Source: Mycobacterium sp.
Lineage (GTDB): Bacteria; Actinomycetota; Actinomycetes; Mycobacteriales; Mycobacteriaceae
DNA length: 64,000 bases
Direction: 5' to 3'
NCBI RefSeq assembly: GCF_002863225.1
Contig: NZ_PKEK01000041.1
Location: 62,001 to 126,000 of the forward strand
Positions 29,915 through 37,165 of the stretch are shown one piece after another. The first letter of the stretch is position 1. Every line of letters begins with the position of its first letter. Made by a program: the position numbers and the translations under genes. The notes beneath the pieces are model-generated. The model did no database searches and was not told where the DNA came from. It saw only the letters and a program-made list of their open reading frames with translations.

Positions 29915-30469
29915 CTACAGCGGCGGCGTGCTCGTCCCGGTATCCGTCCGGCGGCGGCCCGCCAACCCGAGTCGGGCGGCGTACGCGAGCGCGCTCGTGC
30001 CGAACAGTGCGGCGACCAACAGCAACCAGCGGCCGAGAAACGGTTGCTGATCCTGGCCGGTGGCTGCGACGTAGCTGGACTGCCCCTGCTCGATGATGCC
30101 GGGAAAGAACAGCAGCAATGACAACCCGGTCGCCAGCGCGGGTACGCGCACATAGTTGAGCGGTGACACCGCCGCCCTGTGCTCAGTGCGCGCGGGCCGG
30201 AACTTGCGGATGGCCGCAAGCGCACCGACTACCGAGCGGTCCGCCAACGCGTACAGCGGAAACAGGATCAGGTCGTGCGCGACGATGGCGCCGAGAAACC
30301 ACACACCAATCGACTGCCACCACACCTTGTGGTTCCACAAGGCATGCGGACCAAGCTTTGTGATGACATATCCGGCGAGAGCCCAGGCCGCGATGGTGCC
30401 GAGCAGATGCAGCGGATCGTTGCCGTAGAATCCGGTGAATTTTGCTGTCAGCCAGCGCATTTCAGGCAC
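29915..30469 (-). CDS. Small integral membrane protein of the molybdopterin cluster
   Basis: The 184-residue protein has four hydrophobic segments (about residues 20-38, 50-72, 105-125, 143-165) separated by charged loops. It opens MPEMRWLTAKFTGFYGNDPLHLLGTIAAW. No enzyme motif or recognised family is visible. Its ATG lies inside the end of the upstream molybdopterin oxidoreductase gene (eight-base overlap), so the two are translationally coupled and the protein is likely an anchor or partner of that enzyme. Confidence 0.75.
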   Translation of the reverse strand: MPEMRWLTAKFTGFYGNDPLHLLGTIAAWALAGYVITKLGPHALWNHKVWWQSIGVWFLGAIVAHDLILFPLYALADRSVVGALAAIRKFRPARTEHRAAVSPLNYVRVPALATGLSLLLFFPGIIEQGQSSYVAATGQDQQPFLGRWLLLVAALFGTSALAYAARLGLAGRRRTDTGTSTPPL

Positions 30470-31694
30470 GCTCGAATTCGATGAGCCGCACCCACTTGGT
30501 GTTGTGGACGCCCGGCAGCGCGGGCACGATGATGCGTGCGGGATAACCGTGATCCATGGACAGGTCCGCGCCGTTGACGCGGAGGGCGAGTAGTGCGTCG
30601 GCGTTGCCGACTTGGCCGGCCGTCAAGACGGCGCGGTTGAATCCGCCGCGGCGCTCCACGGAGCGAACGGACGCGCGGGCGTCGGTCAGTCCCGCCAAGG
30701 CGGCCAGATCGCGCAGCCGTACCCCGCTCCACGTCTGCGTGGTCGACCACCCCTCCACGCAGGCGATGGGCAGGTCGACGGTGTGCTGCGGCATGCCCAG
30801 CAGAGCGGCCCGGTCGAGCAGCCGGCTCCCGGCCGGGCCGCGCAGTTCCAGTCGCCAGTTGGCGCCCACATCGGCGGGGCTGATCGCGGCGGCCAGCGCG
30901 GTCCGGTTGACTTCGAAATCGTTACGGCCCGAACCCCGAACACGACCTCGCGGAAGCAGCAGCGCGGCGCGGCGCGTGACGCCGCCGATGGTCTGCCCGG
31001 CGGTCAGCAAGGCCACGAAGACCGCGCCACCCCCGACGAGCGCCAGCGCGCCGCGACGGCTGACGGTCGGCGGCGCAGGATCAGCGGCGACCAACCCGTC
31101 GACATCCGGGGGCTCCGGGCGGGTGTCGGCGCGTGCGGTGCGCAATACCGTCCGAAACGACATCGAACGTAGCGCGGCGACCATTTTCGGGATCTTGATC
31201 GCGACGTGAATCACGAAGCCCGCGAAGAAGATCCAGGCTCCGAAATAGTGCGCGGTGTAGAAGCTGAAGCCGAAGATGTAGTCGTACTGGATGTTGAGCA
31301 CGCCGGTGGCGAGTTCGAAGACGATGCCGCCGACCAGCATCAGCAACGAAAGCCGTTCCACCAACTGTGCGATCGACCGCAATGGCGGCCACGCGAACAG
31401 CCGGGGCATCACCGACCAGAGCTTGGCCAGCACCACGGGAATGATGATCAGACCCAGCCCGACGTGCACACCCTGGGTCAACCGATAGAGCCACGACGGC
31501 CGGCTCGGCCAATCGAAGGTCGGCAGCTTGAGCCATCCGACATCGCGGGGGATGGCCTGGCCGAATTGCGGGCCGTAGGCGATGTACGACAACAGCCCGG
31601 TCAGCCCGACGATGGGCAGGGCGATCAGCAGCACCGAACCGAACACCGAGGTCAGCCATGGTCCCCGGAGCGGACTACGCCATCGCTGCAGCAT
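30462..31694 (-). CDS. Membrane cytochrome b / molybdopterin-dependent oxidoreductase fusion
   Basis: The 410-residue protein joins a four-helix cytochrome b-like membrane part (about residues 13-185, with His candidates in QGVHVGL, TAHYFGAW and FVIHVAIK) to a sulfite-oxidase-type molybdopterin domain (about 255-410) whose Mo-ligand Cys lies in LPIACVEGWST. Between them SRRGALALVGGGAVFVALL looks like a Tat signal ahead of a fifth helix, which would place the Mo domain outside the membrane. Streptomyces Sco3746 has this layout, as I recall, and uses both Sec and Tat. The electron donor substrate is unknown. It is second in the minus-strand arm, 19 bases after the methyltransferase. Confidence 0.88.
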   Translation of the reverse strand: MLQRWRSPLRGPWLTSVFGSVLLIALPIVGLTGLLSYIAYGPQFGQAIPRDVGWLKLPTFDWPSRPSWLYRLTQGVHVGLGLIIIPVVLAKLWSVMPRLFAWPPLRSIAQLVERLSLLMLVGGIVFELATGVLNIQYDYIFGFSFYTAHYFGAWIFFAGFVIHVAIKIPKMVAALRSMSFRTVLRTARADTRPEPPDVDGLVAADPAPPTVSRRGALALVGGGAVFVALLTAGQTIGGVTRRAALLLPRGRVRGSGRNDFEVNRTALAAAISPADVGANWRLELRGPAGSRLLDRAALLGMPQHTVDLPIACVEGWSTTQTWSGVRLRDLAALAGLTDARASVRSVERRGGFNRAVLTAGQVGNADALLALRVNGADLSMDHGYPARIIVPALPGVHNTKWVRLIEFERA

Positions 31695-31713
31695 CCGGGC
31701 CCCGGGTGGACGG

Positions 31714-32409
31714 CTAATGGTTCGCGCCGCGGCGAGTCGTCAAGGTCAGCACCGCGATCATCCGGTCGTGGATGGTGCTGACCTGGGTGACGCAGAAACC
31801 CGCGGCCCGCGCGATGTCGCCGAGCTCGACCGCTCCGACACGGGACCACGGAAACCATTGACCCAGATAGTCATCGGTTTCCCACCGGAGCCATTCGTAA
31901 CAGGATTCGGATGTGGGGGAATCGATCTCGACGATGACGGTGCCGCCGTCGGCAAGCAGCCGCGCGGTCCTGCGCAGCGTATGGACCGGATTGCCCCCGA
32001 TGCCGATGTTGCCGTCGGTGAGTAGCACCTGCGCCCAACACCCCTCGGCGGGCAGCGGTCCGAAGACGTCGCGGTGAATCGCGGTGCCACCCCGTTGCCG
32101 GGTCATCTGCACGGCGGTCGCCGAACTGTCGACGCCCAGCGCGGGGAGGCCGCGCTCCTGCAGCCAGGCGGTGAATCGCCCGGGCCCGCAGCCCATGTCC
32201 AGAGTCGGGCGCGACGAGCATTGCTGCAACACGTGCTCGTCGGCCAGCCGGTCGTCGGGGGTAGCGGTCAGTCCGCCCATCCAACGCGACATCGGTAGCT
32301 CGCGACGATGCCCAAGATGGTTACGTGACCAGCAGGAACTGCCCGACGCGGCCGATTGGTAGATCACATCGGCCGACCACACCGACGCGGCCACGGCTTC
32401 AGTTGTCAT
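31714..32409 (-). CDS. Class I SAM-dependent methyltransferase
   Basis: The 231-residue protein contains the SAM-binding motif I TLDMGCGPGRFTAWL (about residues 68-82), an acidic residue after the second strand (ALGVDSSATAV), and VLLTDGNIGIGGNPVHTLRRTARLLADGGTVIVEID. I set the start at the ATG 32409 (MTTEAVAASVW); the open frame runs upstream but with non-conserved sequence. It is the first gene of the minus-strand arm, facing the lipoprotein gene across 273 bases that must hold both promoters. The substrate is unknown; a sugar or lipid acceptor fits the surrounding genes. Confidence 0.85.
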   Translation of the reverse strand: MTTEAVAASVWSADVIYQSAASGSSCWSRNHLGHRRELPMSRWMGGLTATPDDRLADEHVLQQCSSRPTLDMGCGPGRFTAWLQERGLPALGVDSSATAVQMTRQRGGTAIHRDVFGPLPAEGCWAQVLLTDGNIGIGGNPVHTLRRTARLLADGGTVIVEIDSPTSESCYEWLRWETDDYLGQWFPWSRVGAVELGDIARAAGFCVTQVSTIHDRMIAVLTLTTRRGANH

Positions 32410-32682
32410 CGCGGCCCGCGAATCTTGACAACATCCATCTCCCGTTCGCCGATTTGTGCACAGTGCTTTTAATGCGATTCGACACCGACGGATCGAAGGA
32501 TTGCCGGAGCCAGGATTTCGAAACCTCCACGAAACGCGCGGTAGCCCGTCCACGGTCGCTCCGCTGCGAGTCTCGCCGGAAGCGCATCGCAGCGCGTCCC
32601 GGCCCAGCTCGGGCTGGCTGCACAGCCCGCTGAGCTGTAGGATCCGCCGCTTCCCGTGGTCGAGGTCGGGCACAGTGGAGTG

Positions 32683-33726
32683 ATGAGCTCACGGCCGGCG
32701 TCGATCTGTCTGCTGACGATCGGCCTGCTGGCCGCCGGGTGTGGCGCCGGGCCGCCGACGCCGGTTGTCTCGCCCGCGCGTACGCCGCCGGCCGAACCCG
32801 CGACCGCCGGCCCCGCGACGGTGCCCCCGCTCGGCAGGGTGGTGCCGGTCGGCGACGCACCCGAGGGTGTCGTCGTCGGGACGTCCGGGATCGCAGCGGT
32901 GGCCGTGCGCAATCCGGACGGAGTCGCGTTAGTCGACGCCGTCACCGGGGCCGTCCGCGAGACCATCCGGACGGTGGGGGCGGCGCGGCATCTGAGCCTG
33001 GGCGGACCGGACGGGCCGGTGCTGGTGCCGTTGGAGAGCTCCAACACGCTGACCGCGATGAGCCTTGCGGACGGCCGGGTGACATTCACCGTGGCCAACG
33101 TCGGGCGGCAACCACACGATGCGGCGCAGACGGCCGACGGCACGATCGTGGTCACCAACGAGCACGGCGGCGGGGTGGTGTTCGTGCGCGACGGCGCGGT
33201 GCGGGGTTCACTGCCCGCCGGTCCAGTTCAACCCGGTGGCATCGCGGCGGTCGGAGACCGGGCGGCGGTAGCCGACGTGCAGGGCAACGGGGTGTGGGTT
33301 TACGACGGGTCGACGCGTCGATTGCTGACCCACGGCCCGGTCGGGGTGAAGCTGACGCACGCGGCCGCGGTCGGAGAGGAGATGGCGGCCTTCGCCGACA
33401 CCGACGGCGGCGCCGTCGTCATCGAGCGCGTCGGCCCGCAGCTCAGCCGTATCGCGACGGTCGACGCTCCGGGCAAGCCGTACGGGCTCGCCTACGACGC
33501 CGTGCGACGTCGTCTGTACGTCACGCTGACGGCATCGAACAGGCTGCGGGTGGTCGATCTCTCCGATCCGGCCACCCCGCGGATACTCACCGATGTGCCG
33601 ACGATCCGACAGCCCAATTCGGTGGCCGTCGACCCGCGTCGAGGCGCGGTGCTGGTGACGGGCAGTGCCCCCGGCGGCGACAGCGGGCTGCAGATCATCG
33701 GCCCCGAACTGCTGCCGACACGTTGA
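32683..33726 (+). CDS. YncE-like beta-propeller lipoprotein
   Basis: The 347-residue protein begins with a lipoprotein signal peptide (MSSRPASICLLTIGLLAAGC), whose lipobox LAAGC marks lipidation at Cys20. A Pro/Ala-rich linker follows, then a repeated-strand domain from about residue 55 with the pattern of a seven-bladed YVTN/YncE propeller (GTSGIAAVAV, GRQPHDAAQTADGTIVVTN, AYDAVRRRLYVTLTASNRLRVVD, QPNSVAVDPRRGAVLVTG). No catalytic residues are apparent; such propellers usually bind partners or ligands at the outer face of the membrane. The ATG at 32683 follows GTGGAG. It heads the plus-strand arm of the cluster. Confidence 0.85.
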   Translation: MSSRPASICLLTIGLLAAGCGAGPPTPVVSPARTPPAEPATAGPATVPPLGRVVPVGDAPEGVVVGTSGIAAVAVRNPDGVALVDAVTGAVRETIRTVGAARHLSLGGPDGPVLVPLESSNTLTAMSLADGRVTFTVANVGRQPHDAAQTADGTIVVTNEHGGGVVFVRDGAVRGSLPAGPVQPGGIAAVGDRAAVADVQGNGVWVYDGSTRRLLTHGPVGVKLTHAAAVGEEMAAFADTDGGAVVIERVGPQLSRIATVDAPGKPYGLAYDAVRRRLYVTLTASNRLRVVDLSDPATPRILTDVPTIRQPNSVAVDPRRGAVLVTGSAPGGDSGLQIIGPELLPTR

Positions 33727-33775
33727 CCGAGCGACCCGGCTACGGTCGGCAGCAGCGAAAGGATGCGGATCTGCA

Positions 33776-34804
33776 GTGAGAATTCTGTTGACGGGGGCCG
33801 CCGGTTTCATCGGTTCGAGGGTGGACAAGGCGCTGCGCGATGCCGGGCACGACGTTGTCGGTGTCGACCTGCTGTTGCCCGCCGCGCACGCTCCCGGCGC
33901 GCGCCTACCCGCCGGCTGCCACCACGTCGACGTCCGGGACGGATCCGCGCTGGCGCCGCTGCTCTCCGGTGTCGACCTGGTCTGCCACCAGGCCGCAATG
34001 GTCGGGGCCGGGGTGAACGCCGCGGACGCTCCCGCCTACGGCGGTCACAACGACTTGGCCACCACGGTGCTGCTGGCCGAGATGTTCGCCGCCGGAGTCC
34101 GACGTCTGGTGCTGGCCTCGTCGATGGTGGTCTACGGGCAGGGCGGCTACGCCTGTCCCGACCATGGTCCGGTCGACCCGCAACCGCGGCGGCGCGCCGA
34201 CCTCGACGCCGGGGTGTTCGAGCATCGCTGTCCGGTCGGCGGTGAAGAACTGCACTGGCGGCTGGTCGACGAGGACGCTCCGCTGCGACCGCGCAGCCTT
34301 TACGCGGCGAGTAAGACCGCCCAGGAGCACTATGCGCTGGCCTGGTCGGAGTCGACGGGCGGTTCGGTTGTGGCGCTGCGCTACCACAACGTCTATGGCC
34401 CGGGGATGCCGCGCGACACGCCCTACTCGGGGGTCGCGGCGATCTTCCGTTCGTCACTCGAAAAGGGGGATTCACCAAAGGTATTCGAGGACGGCGGACA
34501 GATGCGTGACTTCGTGCACGTTGACGACGTCGCCGCCGCGAACGTCGCTGCCACAGCCGACCGGGAGGGCTTCACCGCGGTCAACGTCTGTTCCGGCCAA
34601 CCGATCTCGATCCGGGAGGTTGCGGCCGCGCTGTGCGACGCCCGCGACACTGCGCTGTCCCCGGAGGTCACCGGCCAGTACCGCCACGGTGATGTGCGCC
34701 ATATCGTCGCCGACCCGGCCCGCGCCGCGGAGGTGCTGAATTTTCGTGCCGCGATCGATCCGCGCGACGGTCTGCGCCACTTCGCGTTCGCGCCGCTACG
34801 GTAA
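33776..34804 (+). CDS. NAD-dependent epimerase/dehydratase (SDR family)
   Basis: The 342-residue extended short-chain dehydrogenase has the cofactor motif ILLTGAAGFIGS at residues 3-14, the Ser of LASSMVVYG and the YxxxK pair in YAASKTAQEHY, plus RYHNVYGPGMP and DFVHVDDVAAAN. These features are typical of nucleotide-sugar epimerases such as UDP-glucose 4-epimerase. The start is GTG at 33776 with GAAAGGA about 13 bases upstream. It likely supplies a sugar nucleotide to the GT2 that follows 12 bases later. The exact sugar cannot be read from sequence. Confidence 0.88.
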   Translation: MRILLTGAAGFIGSRVDKALRDAGHDVVGVDLLLPAAHAPGARLPAGCHHVDVRDGSALAPLLSGVDLVCHQAAMVGAGVNAADAPAYGGHNDLATTVLLAEMFAAGVRRLVLASSMVVYGQGGYACPDHGPVDPQPRRRADLDAGVFEHRCPVGGEELHWRLVDEDAPLRPRSLYAASKTAQEHYALAWSESTGGSVVALRYHNVYGPGMPRDTPYSGVAAIFRSSLEKGDSPKVFEDGGQMRDFVHVDDVAAANVAATADREGFTAVNVCSGQPISIREVAAALCDARDTALSPEVTGQYRHGDVRHIVADPARAAEVLNFRAAIDPRDGLRHFAFAPLR

Positions 34805-34816
34805 CGGTATTCGCTG

Positions 34817-35491
34817 ATGCCAGAACATCTTCCGGACTCCGCCGACCGGGTCACCGTGGTGCTTCCGTGTCTCAACGAAGAGGAGTCGCTGGCTGCGGTA
34901 CTCGCGGCCGTACCGGCCGGTTACCGGACCCTGGTGGTCGACAACAACAGCACCGATGACACCGCCGGGGTGGCCGGACGGCACGGCGCCACGGTGGTGT
35001 TCGAACCTCAAGCGGGCTACGGCGCCGCGGTGCATGCCGGGGTGGTCGCGGCAACCACCCCGATCGTCGCGGTCATCGATGCCGACGGGTCGATGGATCC
35101 CGCGGACCTTCCCCGGCTGGTAGCCGCGGTCGAGAGCGGCGCCGACCTGGCGACCGGGCGGCGCCGCGCGGTGCCCGGTCTGCACTGGCCGTTCGTCGCC
35201 CGGTTGGGCACGGTGGTGATGAGCTGGCGACTGCGAACCCGGCACGGATTGCCGGTGCACGACATCGCGCCGATGCGGGTCGCACGGCGGGAGGACCTGC
35301 TGAATCTCGGTGTGCTCGACCGCCGCTCGGGCTATCCGCTGGAATTGTTGGTTCGCGCCGCCGCGGCCGGATGGCGGGTTGCCGAATTCGACGTCAGTTA
35401 CGGCCCACGCACGGGCGGAAAGTCGAAAGTCAGCGGATCGTTGCGGGGCAGCATCACGGCGATCTTCGACTTCTGGAAGGTGATTTCGTGA
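34817..35491 (+). CDS. Family 2 glycosyltransferase
   Basis: The 224-residue protein is a compact GT2 with VTVVLPCLNEEESL at the start, VVDNNSTDDTA, and the metal-binding DADGSMDP. It has no membrane helices, and its size and the closing SYGPRTGGKSKVSGSLRGS resemble polyprenyl-phosphate sugar synthases of the dolichyl-phosphate mannose type. If so, it would charge a polyprenyl carrier for the polytopic membrane protein at 28505. The stop overlaps the DUF2064 start (GTGA). Confidence 0.88.
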   Translation: MPEHLPDSADRVTVVLPCLNEEESLAAVLAAVPAGYRTLVVDNNSTDDTAGVAGRHGATVVFEPQAGYGAAVHAGVVAATTPIVAVIDADGSMDPADLPRLVAAVESGADLATGRRRAVPGLHWPFVARLGTVVMSWRLRTRHGLPVHDIAPMRVARREDLLNLGVLDRRSGYPLELLVRAAAAGWRVAEFDVSYGPRTGGKSKVSGSLRGSITAIFDFWKVIS

Positions 35492-36159
35492 GCACACTTC
35501 CGGTGACCTTGCTGATCGTGGCCAAGGCGCCCGAGCCGGGCAAAGCCAAGACCCGGTTGGCCGCAACCGTCGGCGATCAGGTCGCCGCCGACATCGCCGC
35601 TGCGGCACTGCTCGACACCCTGGACGCGGCGGCGGCCGCGCCGGTGGCCGCGCGGGTGGTCGCGCTCACCGGTGACTTGGACGCCGCGTCCTGCAGCACC
35701 GAGATCCGCAGGCGGCTGGAGTCTTTCACCGTGGTCGGGCAGCGTGGTGACGATTTCGCCGACCGGCTGGCCAACGCGCACGCCGACGCGGGTGACGCGG
35801 GCGGAGGTCGTCCCGTGTTGCAGATCGGGATGGACACTCCGCAGGTGAGCGCCGAGCTGCTGACCGACTGTGCGGAGCGCCTGTTGCAGGTGCCGGCCGT
35901 GCTGGGTCCGGCGCGCGACGGCGGTTGGTGGATCCTGGGATTGGACGCGCCGACGGCGGCCGAACACCTCCGTGGCGTTCCGATGTCGCAACCGGACACC
36001 GGAGACCTCACAGCGAAAGCTCTGCGCGACAAGGGTATCGAAGTTGCCACCGTAGCGACGCTGGCCGACGTGGACGTCGTCGACGACGTCGCCGCGGTGC
36101 GCGATGCCTGCGATCACGCCAGCCGCTTCGCGCGGGTCACCCGCGCCGCTGGACTCTAG
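35488..36159 (+). CDS. DUF2064 / TIGR04282-family nucleotidyltransferase-like protein
   Basis: The 223-residue protein begins with the family pattern LLIVAKAPEPGKAKTRL, a variant of the nucleotide-binding loop of GT-A-type nucleotidyltransferases, and has LQIGMDTPQVSAELL and GPARDGGWWILGL, which are the other TIGR04282 hallmarks. Members are often annotated as arsenosugar-biosynthesis glycosyltransferases, but no arsenic gene is near, and the family commonly travels with a GT2 as here. The GTG at 35488 overlaps the GT2 stop. It ends the plus-strand arm and is convergent with rbsK. Confidence 0.85.
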   Translation: MSTLPVTLLIVAKAPEPGKAKTRLAATVGDQVAADIAAAALLDTLDAAAAAPVAARVVALTGDLDAASCSTEIRRRLESFTVVGQRGDDFADRLANAHADAGDAGGGRPVLQIGMDTPQVSAELLTDCAERLLQVPAVLGPARDGGWWILGLDAPTAAEHLRGVPMSQPDTGDLTAKALRDKGIEVATVATLADVDVVDDVAAVRDACDHASRFARVTRAAGL

Positions 36160-36166
36160 ACCGTCA

Positions 36167-37024
36167 TCAGCCCGGCGCCGTCGCCTTGTCGATCGCGTCG
36201 GCATCCGGCGCGCAGTCACCGGCGCCGGCTACCAGCGTCGCGAGCGCCCCGGCCGCGCAGGCCCGGCGCAGAGCGCGGCCCGGTCCGGCGGCCCAAGTGG
36301 CTGCCAGCACACCGGCGAACACGTCGCCCGCGCCGGCGGTGTCGATCGCATCCACCGCGGGCGCAGCCACCTCGAACTCCACGCCGTCGCCGGTGTAAGC
36401 GGCGCCGCGCGCACCCAGCGTGGTCACGCGTTGCGGTACCGGCCAATTCCACTGCGCGGCTTCGGTTTCGTTGACCACCAGAACATCGACCAGCTCGGCC
36501 AGCTGCGCCAACTCGGCGTCGTCGCCACCCGGCGGTGACGCGTTGAGAATGACCGTGACACCGGCCGACCGCGCGGCCCGGGCGGCCGCCGCCGCAGTCG
36601 CGACTGGAATCTCCAACTGCAGCAACAACACATCGACGTCGGCGACGATGTCACCCAGCGCCGCCGCGTCCAGTGCCAGCCGGCCGTTGGCCTCCGGGGC
36701 GACGATGATCAGGTTCTCGCCGCTGGATTCGACGACGACGACAGCGTTTCCGCTGCGCCCGGCGACGGTGATCAGGGCGTCGGTGCCGACGCCGTTCTCC
36801 TCGAGGTGGTCGCGCAACTGTCCGGCCGCCGTGTCGTCTCCGACGGCGCCGACGAATTGCACGTCCGCCCCTGCGCGTGCCGCGGCCACCGCCTGATTGG
36901 CGCCTTTGCCACCGGGCGCCGAGCGCATCGACATCGCCAGTGCCGTCTCGCCCGGGCGGGGCAGCGTTTCGACCTCGAACCCGAGGTCCATGTTCACGCT
37001 GCCCACCACACACACCCGCGTCAT
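36167..37024 (-). CDS. rbsK: Ribokinase (PfkB family)
   Basis: The 285-residue sugar kinase begins VCVVGSVNMDLGFEVETLPRPGET and contains the first PfkB signature region (APGGKGANQAVAAARAG) and the second (DTAGAGDVFAGVLAA), where the Asp is the catalytic base. These match ribokinase, and the place next to the cyclase gene is that of rbsK in M. tuberculosis. The ATG at 37024 has TAGCGT 7 nt upstream and is probably leaderless. Confidence 0.9.
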   Translation of the reverse strand: MTRVCVVGSVNMDLGFEVETLPRPGETALAMSMRSAPGGKGANQAVAAARAGADVQFVGAVGDDTAAGQLRDHLEENGVGTDALITVAGRSGNAVVVVESSGENLIIVAPEANGRLALDAAALGDIVADVDVLLLQLEIPVATAAAAARAARSAGVTVILNASPPGGDDAELAQLAELVDVLVVNETEAAQWNWPVPQRVTTLGARGAAYTGDGVEFEVAAPAVDAIDTAGAGDVFAGVLAATWAAGPGRALRRACAAGALATLVAGAGDCAPDADAIDKATAPG

Positions 37025-37031
37025 GTCGCCG

Positions 37032-37037
37032 ACGCTA
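37032..37037 (-). promoter_or_regulatory. -10 box of predicted leaderless rbsK transcript
   Basis: On the minus strand TAGCGT (TANNNT) ends 7 nt before the rbsK ATG, with no ribosome-binding site between. Confidence 0.45.
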
Positions 37038-37165
37038 GGTAGAACCGTTCGGATATACAAACGTCGTGTTGATAACGGTTTTCGGCAAATCCGTTTTCGC
37101 CCTTGCGGAGGCGATATCCTGCTGCGTGATCTGGGCTTGTCGGCCCGGCTGCGAAAGGATGCCGA

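Noticed and set aside
35488..36159. Arsenosugar biosynthesis locus
   Set aside because: The family name suggests it, but there is no arsenite methyltransferase, ars operon or radical SAM gene in the cluster.
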